Counted from the stretch's first letter, positions 1 to 9,827 are shown. The stretch is 64,000 nucleotides of DNA from Consotaella salsifontis (GCF_900167365.1 NZ_FUXL01000008.1:62001-126000), one strand, 5' to 3'. Notes: generated by a model from the sequence alone, not told the origin. Numbers and translations: made by a program.

Positions 1-288
1 GAATCGCGGCGCCTGATCAACCGCGAGACCGATCCGAGCGATCGCCGCGCCAAGATCGTGACGCTGACGGACGAGTCCGAGGAGGTTTTCAAGCGCGTCC
101 AACCGGTCGCCGAGGCGATCTACCGCCAAACGGTCGATGGCATTGATCCGGCCGTTCAGGACGCCGTGGGCGCGGCACTGGCCCGGATGCGGGGCAATCT
201 GGCGAGCAGCGATCCCCTGCTGCGCCAGCCCTGGTCGTCACGGGCCGAGCACGTCCGGAGCGATTCGCGCCCGGCCTCGGCCGACTAG
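1..288 (+). CDS. MarR-family transcriptional regulator, C-terminal part (5' end outside window)
   Basis: The frame is open from the first base and ends at TAG 286-288, giving about 95 residues. It starts inside the wing of a winged helix: the stretch DPSDRRAKIVTLTDE is the typical MarR wing followed by the start of the long C-terminal dimerisation helix. MarR proteins are homodimeric DNA-binding repressors, often of efflux or stress genes. The ligand and target cannot be inferred because the N-terminus and upstream neighbours lie outside. The stop codon overlaps that of the convergent peptidase gene by three bases, so the two genes share their 3' ends. Confidence 0.8.
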   Translation, partial: ESRRLINRETDPSDRRAKIVTLTDESEEVFKRVQPVAEAIYRQTVDGIDPAVQDAVGAALARMRGNLASSDPLLRQPWSSRAEHVRSDSRPASAD

Positions 289-1406
289 AACGGTCCAGGC
301 TCCGTCTGGCGCGGTGTCCGCTTGGCGAGCGCGCCAGTTTGAGCCAACATCATGAACTCGCCGAGATTTTCCGGCGTCACATAACCGACGAGCCGATTGT
401 CGCCATCGACGACGCCGATGGCCGGCTTCCCCGCCTCCTGCATGAGGCGCGTCGCCTGCGACAGTGCGATGTGGCCGCGCACCAGAGGGATTTCGGTGTC
501 CATGGCCTCAATCGCCGGCGTATCGCGTCCACTTCGGGCAAGCGCCCTCATCATGCCTTTGCGCGTGAGAATGCCGCGCAACTGGCCTGCTCCGTCGACG
601 ATGGGAAACTCGTGCTGCGTCGTGCGCAGCAGAGCATCGGCTGCCGTCGTCAGGGTCGCGTTCGTCGCCAAAGTCTCGAACTCGGTGATCATCACGTCGC
701 GTACGCAGACGGAGCGCGAGGCGTCTTCCATGCCGACCTGATAGCTCTCCCCGGCGGCGGCCATGTAAACGAACACGGCGATGAAGACGAGAAGGACATT
801 GCCGCTCATCAGCCCGAGAAAACCGAGCGCGAAGGCCAAGGCCTGGCCGGCGCGGGCGGCATACCGCGTTGCGTCGGCGCGCGGATATTTCAGCGCGAGC
901 AGCGCCCTCAGCACCCGGCCGCCGTCCATGGGAAAGGCCGGGATGAGGTTGAATACCACCAGGAAAATGTTGAGCGAGGCGAGGCGCACGAGGAAGCCGG
1001 CGCCGGAATTTTCCAGCGATGCCAGCGTCTGCGCATCGAAACCCACGCCCGCGATCAGCATCAGCACGCCGGCGATGACCACGTTGACCGCCGGGCCGGC
1101 CAGGGCGACGATGATCTCCTGAACCGGCCGCTCAGGCATCTTTTCCAGCCGCGCCATGCCGCCGATGGGCAGAAGGGTGATGTCCGGCGTCGCGATGCCG
1201 TAGCGCCGCGCGGCCAGCGCGTGGCCGAGCTCATGGGCGACGACGCAGGCAAAGATCGCAAGGACGAAGCCGACGCTGTCGACGGCCGCCACCGCGCCGC
1301 CCGCCCCATAGGCCGCGACGCCCACCCACACCAGCAGGATGAGAAAGGTGATGTGGATGCGAATCTCCGAGCCGAAGAGACGGCCGATGGAGAGAGACCA
1401 GGGCAT
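285..1406 (-). CDS. Site-2 protease family (M50) intramembrane metalloprotease with CBS domains
   Basis: This is a 373-residue polytopic membrane protein. HELGH at residues 58-62 is the zinc-binding HExxH motif inside a hydrophobic segment, and FPMDGGR near residues 155-165 supplies the third zinc ligand of M50 enzymes. Two CBS domains (about 235-290 and 300-350) follow and probably sense adenine nucleotides. This is the Rv2625c/MJ0392-like subgroup, which cleaves membrane-bound substrates. No anti-sigma or other substrate gene lies beside it, so the target is unknown. The start is ATG at 1404-1406. Confidence 0.9.
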   Translation of the reverse strand: MPWSLSIGRLFGSEIRIHITFLILLVWVGVAAYGAGGAVAAVDSVGFVLAIFACVVAHELGHALAARRYGIATPDITLLPIGGMARLEKMPERPVQEIIVALAGPAVNVVIAGVLMLIAGVGFDAQTLASLENSGAGFLVRLASLNIFLVVFNLIPAFPMDGGRVLRALLALKYPRADATRYAARAGQALAFALGFLGLMSGNVLLVFIAVFVYMAAAGESYQVGMEDASRSVCVRDVMITEFETLATNATLTTAADALLRTTQHEFPIVDGAGQLRGILTRKGMMRALARSGRDTPAIEAMDTEIPLVRGHIALSQATRLMQEAGKPAIGVVDGDNRLVGYVTPENLGEFMMLAQTGALAKRTPRQTEPGPF

Positions 1407-1445
1407 CGAGAGCGCTCCTTATCCTGCGATCAAACCCGGCAGATT

Positions 1446-2447
1446 TCAGCCGGGCAGGGAGCCGAAGATATCCGCGGCGATCTCGAACGATCTCAGCCGC
1501 GCCGCGTGATCGTGGATCTGGCCGGTGACGATCACCTCGTCGGGCCGCGTCCTCTCGATAAGCGCTATCACTTGGCTTCGGACGGTATCGGGAGAGCCCG
1601 CCGCCGAGCAGGCGAGCGCGTGGGAAACCTGGGCGATCTCGGCGGGGTCCAGCACATCCTCAATCCGCTCGACCGGGCGCGGCAAGAGTCCCGGCCGGCC
1701 GCGCCGCAGATAAGCGAAAGCCTGCTGCATCGAGGTCTGGAGATAGCGGCCCTCCTCGTCGCTCGCGGCGGCGAAGATGTTCATCGCCAGCATGAAGTGC
1801 GGCTTTTCCAGAAAGATCGAGGGCCGGAACGTCTCGCGATAGATCGCCAGCGCCTCGTCGAGGGCGGCGGGGGCGAAATGGGAGGCGAAGGCGTAGGGCA
1901 GGCCGAGATGGGCCGCGAGTTGGGCGCCGTAGAGGCTCGATCCCAAAATCCAGATGGGAACGCGCGTGCCGGCGCCGGGAATGGCCCGGATGCGCTGGTC
2001 GGCGGTCGGTTCCTCGAAATAGGTGAGCAGCTCGACGACGTCGTCGGGAAAGCGGTCGGGAGCGTCGAGATTTCGTCGCAGCGCCCTGGCTGTGGCCATG
2101 TCGGTTCCCGGCGCACGGCCGAGGCCGAGATCGATGCGGTCGGGATAAAGGGTCGCCAGCGTACCGAACGCCTCGGCCACGGTCAGCGGCGAGTGGTTGG
2201 GCAGCATGATGCCCCCCGCCCCGACCCGCATCGTCTTGGTCGCGGCGGCGACCGCGCCGATGACGACGGCGGTCGCGGCGCTGGCGATGCCGGGCATGTT
2301 GTGGTGTTCGGCCAGCCAATAGCGCCGATAGCCCCAATCCTCCGCATGGCGGGCGAGATCGAGCGTGTTGCGGAGCGCCGTCGCCGTATCCGAGCCATCC
2401 GGAACCGGCGCCAGGTCGAGAAGAGAAAAGGGGATCATGGGGGTCAT
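1446..2447 (-). CDS. LLM-class flavin-dependent oxidoreductase (luciferase-like monooxygenase)
   Basis: The protein is 333 residues from ATG 2447; a second ATG at 2438 gives the start [12 protein letters not shown] that is usual for this group. The motifs [24 protein letters not shown] and [10 protein letters not shown] are those of the MsnO8/YhbW-like single-component subgroup of bacterial luciferase-like monooxygenases, which use reduced FMN and oxygen. The substrate is unknown. The frame stays open 108 bases further upstream, but that extension is Gly/Cys/Arg-rich and unlike the family, so the internal start is preferred. Confidence 0.85.
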   Translation of the reverse strand: MTPMIPFSLLDLAPVPDGSDTATALRNTLDLARHAEDWGYRRYWLAEHHNMPGIASAATAVVIGAVAAATKTMRVGAGGIMLPNHSPLTVAEAFGTLATLYPDRIDLGLGRAPGTDMATARALRRNLDAPDRFPDDVVELLTYFEEPTADQRIRAIPGAGTRVPIWILGSSLYGAQLAAHLGLPYAFASHFAPAALDEALAIYRETFRPSIFLEKPHFMLAMNIFAAASDEEGRYLQTSMQQAFAYLRRGRPGLLPRPVERIEDVLDPAEIAQVSHALACSAAGSPDTVRSQVIALIERTRPDEVIVTGQIHDHAARLRSFEIAADIFGSLPG

Positions 2448-2642
2448 CCGTCGACTGGTCACCCGTCTCATATGGTTCGGCGCGAAGCGGCGGCAAAGCC
2501 CCCCGTCCCCGCAGCCGCCATGATCCGCTTCATCCGGCGGCAAACGTTGAGCCATCCATCGTTGTCGTCACGCAGACGTGTTGAAGACGCGCGCCGCTCC
2601 CTTAGGTGCAAGGGCATTCCTTCTGTGACGCGAGATCATGAT

Positions 2643-3023
2643 ATGTCAGTGGATCTTCACGGCCGGCCACGCGGCGCCGGTTACGTCAGCGTCGTCATCC
2701 TGGCGCTCATTCTTCTTGTCTTCGGCCTGCCCATACTGGGCGGCGGCCTCTACCTCATCGTGCTGGGCGGCTCCTGGTACTACGCCCCGGCCGGTCTTGG
2801 CCTCGTGCTCACGGCCGTGTTCCTGATCCGACGATCCATGACCGCCGTCTGGATCTACCTCGTCACCTATGCCGGCACGGTCATCTGGGCGTTCTGGGAG
2901 GTCGGCACCGATTGGTGGGCACAGGTGCCGCGCCTCGTGGCGCCATCGGTCGTGCTCATTCTCGTTCTTCTCACGATCCCACTGCTTCGCCGCTGGGCGA
3001 TCCTTCGCGAAATCTATGCTTGA
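2643..3023 (+). CDS. Membrane-anchor module of a glucose-type PQQ dehydrogenase, encoded as a separate ORF
   Basis: This 126-residue protein is almost entirely hydrophobic, with four to five membrane segments. It carries the hallmarks of the N-terminal membrane domain of Gcd-type dehydrogenases: LGGSWYYAPAGLGLVLTAV near residues 42-60 and FWEVGTDWWAQVPR near residues 89-102. In E. coli Gcd this domain (about the first 150 residues) is fused to the PQQ barrel and hosts the ubiquinone site. Here it ends at TGA 3021-3023, and the catalytic ORF starts in another frame at ATG 3016 within the sequence ATGCTTGA, so the two are translationally coupled. No other reading fits the sequence. Confidence 0.75.
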   Translation: MSVDLHGRPRGAGYVSVVILALILLVFGLPILGGGLYLIVLGGSWYYAPAGLGLVLTAVFLIRRSMTAVWIYLVTYAGTVIWAFWEVGTDWWAQVPRLVAPSVVLILVLLTIPLLRRWAILREIYA

Positions 3024-5499
3024 GGCCGCCGCCATGGAAACCAATCCTCTCTCGGCTCCTCGCGAGCATTCCCGGGTGCGTGTGACGGCTCGTCTCTTGG
3101 CTGCCGGCCTTTTCGCCGCGCTGCCGTTCCAGAGCGCCATGGCGCAAAACGCTGCGGCACCGGGCACAGTGGCCCCCGCACCCGCACCGGCGGAGCAGCC
3201 AGAATCGCAACCCGCCGCTCCCGCGCAGCAGCCGACAACGCCCGCGCCCACCGATCAGCCAGCCCCTGCGGCACAATCGGCGGAGCCCTCGGCGCAGCAG
3301 GCGGCGCCCGCCGACCCGGCGCCCACCGATCAGCCGGCCAACGACGCTCCGACCGCCCAACCCGCTGCCGAGCCGCCAGCAGGCGCCCAGCCCTCGCCGA
3401 CGCAACCGAGCTCGGAGCCCAACGCCGAGGCGCCGGAGCCGATGCCGGCCAACCCGTCGCCCGAATCGGGCTCCTCGCAGCAGACACCGCAAAACGCGGG
3501 CGAAGCCGGCGCCGCCTCCGCGCCGCAACAAGCTCCCGCGCCGAATGCCGCGTCGATGGCTCGCCCGGCGGCGCCGCAGATGGAAGTCGGCGCCGACTGG
3601 CCCTTCTGGGGCGGCGGCCCGCAGGCCCGGCGCTATTCACCCCTCAGCCAGATCACCCCGGAGAACGTCAAGAACCTCGAGAAGGCATGGACCTATCGCT
3701 CCGGCGATATGCCGACGGAGAAGACCGAAGGCAAATATTCCCCCGAGAACACGCCACTCAAGGTGGGCAACGTCCTCTATCTCTGCTCGCCGATGAACAT
3801 CATGATCGCGATCGATGCGGCCAGCGGCAAGGAAGTCTGGCGCTACGACCCCAAGGTTTCGCCGGATGCGATTCCTTACGGCGCCTCTTGCCGGGGCGTT
3901 TCCTACTATCAGGTGCCGGATGCGGCTGAGACACAGGCTTGCGCCGCGCGCGTCATCGAAGGCACGATCGACGCTCGCCTGATCGCCGTCGACGCCAAGA
4001 CCGGCAAGCCTTGCGAGGATTTTGGCGAGGGCGGTCAGGTCGATCTGTGGGAAGGCATTGGCGAGAAAGTGCCGGGCTGGTACTCGGTGACGGCTTCTCC
4101 CGCGATCGTGCGCGGCATCGTGGTGACGGGCGCGCAGGTCAAGGACGGACAGGCCGAGAACGCGCCTTCGGGCGTCGTTCGCGGCTATGACGCGGTCACG
4201 GGCAAGCTCGCGTGGGCCTGGGATCTCGCCAATCCCGAGCTTACCGGGATGCCCCCGGAGGGCCAGACCTATACGCGCGGCACCCCCAACATGTGGACGA
4301 CGGCCACGGGCGACGAAGAGCTGGGCTATGTCTATCTGCCACTCGGCAACTCCTCGGTGGACTATTGGGGCGGCAACCGCTCGGAGGCCGAGAACGAGTG
4401 GTCGACCTCGCTGGTGGCGATCGACGTCACCACGGGCAAGCCGGTTTGGCGCTTCCAGACGGTGCGCTACGATCTTTGGGACTACGATCTCGGCTCGCAG
4501 GTGAGCCTCATCGACTTCCCCAAGGACGGCGGAACGGTGCCGGCGGTGATGCTGCCCTCCAAGCAGGGCGACATCTACATCCTCGATCGTCGCACCGGCG
4601 AATCGCTGGTGCCGATGAAGGAGATCAAGGTGCCCGGCGGTGGCGTCGAACCGGAGAACCTGTCGCCGACCCAGCCTGCCTCGGGCTACCACACGTTGCG
4701 CAAGCGCGATCTGGTGGAATCCGACATGTGGGGCGTGACGCCGCTGGACCAGCTCGTCTGCCGCATCCAGTTCCGCCTGGCCTCCTATGACGGCATCTTC
4801 ACGCCGCCGACGTCCGATCGCCACTGGATCGAGTATCCCGGCTACAACGGCGGCTCCGACTGGGGCAGCATGGCCGTAGATCCCGAGAAGGGCATCATCA
4901 TCGCGAACTACAACGATGTCCCGAACTACAACCGCCTGCTCACCCGCGACGAGGCCGAGAAGCGGAACCTCAAGCCCATCAACGAGGAGGAATCGGGCGG
5001 CAAGGCCGGATCGAACGCCGAGGGCGCGGGCGACGCCCAGGCCGGCGCGCCTTACGCCATCGACGTCAACGCCGGCTGGCGCGCGCCCTTCACTGGCATC
5101 CCGTGCAAGAAGCCGCCGCTCGGCGGCATCCAGGCGATCGATCTGGCGACCGGCAAGACGCTGTGGGATCGCCCACTCGGAGAGGCGCGGCGGAACGGCC
5201 CCTTCGGCATTCCCTCCTATCTGCCGCTGTCCATCGGCACTCCCAACAATGGCGGGCCGGTGGTGACGGCGGGGGGCATCGTCTTCATCGCCGCGGCGAC
5301 GGACGATCTCATCCGCGCCATCGATGTGAAGACCGGCGAGACGCTGTGGACCGATACGCTGCCGGCAGGCGGCCAGGCGACGCCGATCGTCTACGAGGCG
5401 GACGGGCGGGAATATCTGGTGATCATGGCGGGCGGCCATCACTTCATGGAGACGCCGGTGGGCGACTACTACATCGCCTACGCCCTGCCCGAGCAATAA
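3016..5499 (+). CDS. gcd: Membrane-bound PQQ-dependent dehydrogenase, glucose/quinate/shikimate family, catalytic part
   Basis: The protein is 827 residues from ATG 3016, or 821 from ATG 3034. It has its own signal peptide (RLLAAGLFAALPFQSAMAQ, ending near residue 44), then a linker of about 148 residues made mostly of Pro, Ala, Gln, Ser and Glu, then a PQQ-binding beta-propeller from about residue 194. Family landmarks are WPFWGGGPQARRYSPL, NTPLKVGNVLYLCSP, YDLWDYDLGSQ, IEYPGYNGGSDWGSMAVDP and repeated AIDxxTGKxxW blades. It should oxidise an aldose or polyol in the periplasm and pass electrons to ubiquinone through the preceding membrane ORF. The exact sugar is not certain, so the symbol is by family. 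Fused homologues are the rule, so the split is unusual. No PQQ biosynthesis genes lie in the window. Confidence 0.85.
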   Translation: MLEAAAMETNPLSAPREHSRVRVTARLLAAGLFAALPFQSAMAQNAAAPGTVAPAPAPAEQPESQPAAPAQQPTTPAPTDQPAPAAQSAEPSAQQAAPADPAPTDQPANDAPTAQPAAEPPAGAQPSPTQPSSEPNAEAPEPMPANPSPESGSSQQTPQNAGEAGAASAPQQAPAPNAASMARPAAPQMEVGADWPFWGGGPQARRYSPLSQITPENVKNLEKAWTYRSGDMPTEKTEGKYSPENTPLKVGNVLYLCSPMNIMIAIDAASGKEVWRYDPKVSPDAIPYGASCRGVSYYQVPDAAETQACAARVIEGTIDARLIAVDAKTGKPCEDFGEGGQVDLWEGIGEKVPGWYSVTASPAIVRGIVVTGAQVKDGQAENAPSGVVRGYDAVTGKLAWAWDLANPELTGMPPEGQTYTRGTPNMWTTATGDEELGYVYLPLGNSSVDYWGGNRSEAENEWSTSLVAIDVTTGKPVWRFQTVRYDLWDYDLGSQVSLIDFPKDGGTVPAVMLPSKQGDIYILDRRTGESLVPMKEIKVPGGGVEPENLSPTQPASGYHTLRKRDLVESDMWGVTPLDQLVCRIQFRLASYDGIFTPPTSDRHWIEYPGYNGGSDWGSMAVDPEKGIIIANYNDVPNYNRLLTRDEAEKRNLKPINEEESGGKAGSNAEGAGDAQAGAPYAIDVNAGWRAPFTGIPCKKPPLGGIQAIDLATGKTLWDRPLGEARRNGPFGIPSYLPLSIGTPNNGGPVVTAGGIVFIAAATDDLIRAIDVKTGETLWTDTLPAGGQATPIVYEADGREYLVIMAGGHHFMETPVGDYYIAYALPEQ

Positions 5500-5509
5500 C
5501 CAGAAAAGT

Positions 5510-5537
5510 TCGCGCCGGGCGGAGACGTCCGGCGCGA
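5510..5537. terminator. Hairpin between convergent gcd and cation exchanger
   Basis: A perfect 9-bp stem (TCGCGCCGG paired with CCGGCGCGA) encloses a 10-nt loop, just after the gcd stop and before the exchanger stop. On the minus strand it is followed by AACTTTTCTGG, a weak U-rich tail. It may serve both genes. Confidence 0.5.
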
Positions 5538-5564
5538 GCCATAAGAAAATACCGGACGTATCGG

Positions 5565-6605
5565 TCAGGAGGCCCTGACGAGAACCTGGACGAGGACGGC
5601 CCCGGCATAGATGACCAGAAGCGCCGTGCTCTCCAGACCGATCGCGGCAAACCCGCGCCGCTCGCGCAGGATCAAGCCCGCCAGCAGCACCACCGTCATG
5701 ACGATGGCGATGACGACCCAGAAATAGTCGTCCATCGCCACGGCGTGATAAAGCGAGCCGTCGCGATAGGACACATCCGCCGCCGGCAGGAACAGGGTGT
5801 CGAAGGTATTGCCGCCGATGATGCCGCCAATGGCCAGTTGCAGCGCGCCGCGCCGCACGGCCGATATCGTCGTGACGAGTTCGGGCAGCGAGGTCACGGT
5901 GGCGGTGGCCAGCGCGCCGACCAGAGATTCCGAAAGATCCAGCCTTTGCGTGATCTGTGACGCAGTCTGGGCGATGCTCCAGCCGCAAACCCCCATCACC
6001 ACCATGAGGCCGACAAAGGAAAGCAGGAGCCGTCCCGTGCTGCGCCTTCCGCCGGACCTTTCGTCCTCAGGCTGATCCTGCCGCGTGTCGGGCGTCACGA
6101 CCGGCCGCCACATCGGCCTGTCATGGATCGCGCGGCTCGCGAAGAGCGACCCCACATAAACGAGAGGAATGACGAAAGACACCGGATGCATCGCCCAGAT
6201 CGAGACGTTGGGCAGGGTGAGCGCGACGAGGGGAAGCGAAAGCAGTCCGACGAGAACGACCGCCTGGAAGATGTTGATCAGCTCGGCGCCGGCATGCTCC
6301 AGGTTCGACCGGCGATAGACGAGATCGGCGACCGCGAGAAAGGCCGTCTGGGCCGCGATGCCGCCGATGCTGTTGGAGAAGGCGAGCGAGGCGTGGCCGT
6401 CGAGAGCGGCCGTGATCGACACGACCGTCCCTCCGAGTGAGGTCGACGCACCCAGCAGCACCGCGCCAGAAATCGCCTCGCCAAGCCCGGTTCGGTCGGC
6501 GAGCGTATCGGCCAGATGCGTCAGACGGGTGCCGCTGACCAGAACGACGGCGGCGGCCAGGGCGAAGCTTGCGAACAGCCAGGCCAGGGACAACTGCTCG
6601 AACAT
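5565..6605 (-). CDS. Calcium/cation antiporter (Na+/Ca2+ exchanger superfamily, YrbG-like)
   Basis: This is a 346-residue membrane protein with two homologous halves, each carrying a CaCA alpha-repeat: GAVLLGASTSLGGTVVSITAAL near residues 43-65 and GALATATVTSLPELVTTISAV in the second half, followed by GGIIGGNTFDTLFL. A charged loop (DTRQDQPEDERSGGRR) separates the halves. The family exchanges Ca2+ or another cation for Na+ or H+ at the inner membrane. In the first repeat a Ser-rich GASTSLGG replaces the usual GTSLPE, so the first cation-binding acidic residue seems to be missing and specificity may differ. The start at 6605 is supported by AAGGA about 9 nt upstream. Confidence 0.85.
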   Translation of the reverse strand: MFEQLSLAWLFASFALAAAVVLVSGTRLTHLADTLADRTGLGEAISGAVLLGASTSLGGTVVSITAALDGHASLAFSNSIGGIAAQTAFLAVADLVYRRSNLEHAGAELINIFQAVVLVGLLSLPLVALTLPNVSIWAMHPVSFVIPLVYVGSLFASRAIHDRPMWRPVVTPDTRQDQPEDERSGGRRSTGRLLLSFVGLMVVMGVCGWSIAQTASQITQRLDLSESLVGALATATVTSLPELVTTISAVRRGALQLAIGGIIGGNTFDTLFLPAADVSYRDGSLYHAVAMDDYFWVVIAIVMTVVLLAGLILRERRGFAAIGLESTALLVIYAGAVLVQVLVRAS

Positions 6606-6698
6606 CGCCGCAAGTCCTTTTGGCCCGTGCCCCCTGGATGGCAGCGAAAGGAAACTCCTTGCCGCCGGCATCGTCACCCCTCCCTGATAACGAAGAAA

Positions 6699-6722
6699 GC
6701 CCGCCGGTGCGACCCGGCGGGC
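6699..6722 (-). terminator. Rho-independent terminator of argG
   Basis: A 9-bp GC stem (GCCCGCCGG / CCGGCGGGC) with a 6-nt loop lies 30 nt after the argG stop. On the minus strand it is followed by TTTCTTCG. Confidence 0.8.
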
Positions 6723-6752
6723 TCGTCTCTGTTCAGGAAATGCCGAGGCGGC

Positions 6753-7973
<1,221 letters not shown>

Positions 7974-8156
7974 CGCTTCCGTCTTTCGGAGAATTTCGTT
8001 CGTCCATGGGCTCTACACCAGGAGAAGCGGCCATGGGAAGCGGCTCCGCCCCTCTCCGCTGCACAACTGATGAGCAATCGACGAGCGCCGTGGAACCGCG
8101 AAGGAGCGAGATCGCTTTCTTGAACGCTTCAGGCACCAAGGCCGATGGGGGGCGAG

Positions 8157-8534
8157 ATGAGCCAGAATGCCGACGGGCCGGACCGACGAACGGAGCTTGC
8201 CGCGGACCGCACAGTCTTCGCGGCCGAGCGCACCTATGCGGCGTGGGTGAGGACGGGACTGGCCGCCATGGCCAGCGGCATCGGCGCCAAGACCCTTCTC
8301 AAGGGCGTGGTTCCCGAGTGGATGATCGTCCTGACAGGCTCGGTTCTCGTCCTCTTCAGCGCCTTCTGCTTCGGCGCCGCCGTCTTCCGCCAGCTCTATC
8401 CGGGAGCGCCGCCGCCCTCGCCCGACACCAAGCCCATTCCGCGCTGGCTGCTCCTCTCGGTCAACGGCTTCCTCATCGTCGTGGCGCTGGCCGCTCTCCT
8501 CGGCGTCTGGTTCGGCAGAACCGGCGGCAACTGA
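8157..8534 (+). CDS. DUF202 (YidH-like) small membrane protein
   Basis: This 125-residue protein has the DUF202 core: a polar N-terminus with TELAADRTVFAAERTYAAWVRTGLA, then three hydrophobic segments (about 35-52, 60-82 and 97-118). YidH/YidG proteins are inner-membrane proteins of unknown function. ATG 8157 is preferred over ATG 8145 because a G-run GGGGGGCGAG sits directly upstream. Confidence 0.85.
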   Translation: MSQNADGPDRRTELAADRTVFAAERTYAAWVRTGLAAMASGIGAKTLLKGVVPEWMIVLTGSVLVLFSAFCFGAAVFRQLYPGAPPPSPDTKPIPRWLLLSVNGFLIVVALAALLGVWFGRTGGN

Positions 8535-8609
8535 GATTTCCATAAATCGGGTGGAAAAGTCCGCCCGCCCACCATAATGCTGAGCACGTTATCCTGGTGG
8601 ACCTCAGCC

Positions 8610-9251
8610 ATGACCTTTCTGCCCGATCTTGCGACCCTCGCCGCCTTCACGCTCGCCGGCTTCGTGCTGACCATCACGCCGGGGCCGGACATGGCGCTAT
8701 TTATCGGGCGCACCTTAGCGGAAGGGCGATCAGCCGGGTTCGCCGCCATGCTCGGCGCGGCCAGCGGTGTCGTCGTCCACACGACGTTGGCGGCGTTCGG
8801 CCTTTCGGCGCTCCTCGCCGCCTCCCCCAACGCCTTTTTCGCGCTGAAGCTCGCCGGCGGGCTCTACCTGCTCTGGCTGGCCTTCCAGGCGGTACGCCAT
8901 CGCTCGGCGCTGAAGTTCGACACTCAATCGGGCGCGGGCCGGCGCTCGCTTCGCCGGCACTGGCTGACCGGGCTCGGGATCAATCTCCTCAACCCGAAGA
9001 TCATCCTGTTCTTCGTGACCTTCCTGCCGCAATTCGTCTCGGCGGGGGATGCGCACGCGGCGGGCAAGCTGTTCTTTCTCGGGCTTTATTTCATCGCGCT
9101 CGCCGTGCCGCTCTCAAGCCTGATGATCCTCGGCGCGGAGCGGCTCGCGGCCTCACTGAAGCGTAGGCCGAGGATCATGCGCGGCCTCGACTGGCTGTTC
9201 GCCTCGGTGTTCTCGGCCTTCGCCGTCAACATCCTCTTGGCGCGGACCTGA
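8610..9251 (+). CDS. LysE-family amino-acid/metabolite exporter
   Basis: This 213-residue membrane protein has about six membrane segments. TITPGPDMALFIGRTLAEGRSAGFAA is the RhtB/LysE signature near the N-terminus, and GLGINLLNPKIILFFVTFLPQFV lies mid-protein. Members export amino acids or homoserine lactone-like compounds; the substrate here is unknown. ATG 8577 in frame would add 11 residues, but the family usually starts at MTFLPDLATL. Confidence 0.9.
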   Translation: MTFLPDLATLAAFTLAGFVLTITPGPDMALFIGRTLAEGRSAGFAAMLGAASGVVVHTTLAAFGLSALLAASPNAFFALKLAGGLYLLWLAFQAVRHRSALKFDTQSGAGRRSLRRHWLTGLGINLLNPKIILFFVTFLPQFVSAGDAHAAGKLFFLGLYFIALAVPLSSLMILGAERLAASLKRRPRIMRGLDWLFASVFSAFAVNILLART

Positions 9252-9254
9252 TAC

Positions 9255-9277
9255 GAAGGGGGCGCGTTAGCCCCTTC
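9255..9277. terminator. Hairpin between convergent lysE-type and brnA-type genes
   Basis: The stem GAAGGGG / CCCCTTC encloses a 9-nt loop and lies between the two stop codons, abutting the minus-strand stop at 9279. The T-tail is short (CTT) in both directions. Confidence 0.5.
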
Positions 9278-9278
9278 C

Positions 9279-9503
9279 TTATGGCTCCAGCCCTGCGGCT
9301 TTTCGCAGCGCCGCGTTGATGCGGTCCTGCCAGCCGGGTCCATCGGCCTGAAAGTGCTCGAGAACGTCCTGGTCGAGGCGAAGCGATACCGTCTCCTTGG
9401 CCTTCGGGACGGCAGGGCGCTCGGCGACGCGTTCATGCTTGGTCGTCACCGCCTTGAAAGCGGCTTCGGCGGCGGAGCGGGCATCGGTGGGGCGGCGAAC
9501 CAT
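9279..9503 (-). CDS. BrnA-type (DUF4415) antitoxin without an adjacent BrnT toxin
   Basis: The protein is 74 residues. The C-terminal half KETVSLRLDQDVLEHFQADGPGWQDRINAALRKAAG matches the ribbon-helix-helix of BrnA antitoxins, dimeric DNA-binding proteins that autorepress and neutralise the RelE-like nuclease BrnT. In a normal module brnT lies directly upstream on the same strand. Here the upstream gene is a DUF2218 protein and downstream is a convergent exporter, so no toxin is present. It is the last gene of the rlmN-headed minus-strand cluster. The N-terminal 35 residues are a charged, Ala-rich lead. Confidence 0.8.
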   Translation of the reverse strand: MVRRPTDARSAAEAAFKAVTTKHERVAERPAVPKAKETVSLRLDQDVLEHFQADGPGWQDRINAALRKAAGLEP

Positions 9504-9526
9504 GGATCAATCTTTCCCGATCGGTT

Positions 9527-9814
9527 TCATCGCGTCTGCCAGACGATATCGAGCGTTTCGCGGAACGCGAAACGGACGAGATGGTCGGCCACGACCTTCT
9601 CCACGCGAGCGAGCGTCTCCTCGTCGCCCGCGGAGACTTCCATCAGAAGCTCGCCCTCGCGCGCGGCGAGTTCCGCCTTGGTGCCGTCCTGAAAGACGAT
9701 CGACCCCTTCGTTTCGTCGAAGGCCACATCGAGCTTGTGGCTCCAGTGCTTGCAAAGCTGCTGGAGATAGCGGCTGGCATGATCGGTTTTGACCTCGGAA
9801 TACCCTGTCGGCAT
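9527..9814 (-). CDS. DUF2218 family small protein
   Basis: The protein is 95 residues. The pattern TDHASRYLQQLCKHWSHKLDV...GSIVF is the DUF2218 signature; the Cys/His-containing N-terminal helix followed by strand-rich sequence is usual for the family, whose function is unknown. It lies 13 bp after the membrane protein gene and 23 bp before the BrnA-like gene on the same strand, so it is probably co-transcribed. Confidence 0.85.
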   Translation of the reverse strand: MPTGYSEVKTDHASRYLQQLCKHWSHKLDVAFDETKGSIVFQDGTKAELAAREGELLMEVSAGDEETLARVEKVVADHLVRFAFRETLDIVWQTR

Positions 9815-9827
9815 GGATTTCGCTCCT

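Noticed and set aside
339..2642. Plus-strand frame continuous with the Gcd membrane ORF, suggesting a giant fusion
   Set aside because: The upstream part is antisense to the M50 and monooxygenase genes. The membrane protein starts at ATG 2643.
3637..5988. Long minus-strand frame opposite the PQQ dehydrogenase
   Set aside because: Arg/Ala/His-rich composition, no ribosome site and no family pattern; it is an antisense shadow.
9279..9814. DUF2218 plus BrnA as a toxin-antitoxin pair
   Set aside because: DUF2218 lacks the BrnT RelE-like fold pattern and is found widely as a single gene.
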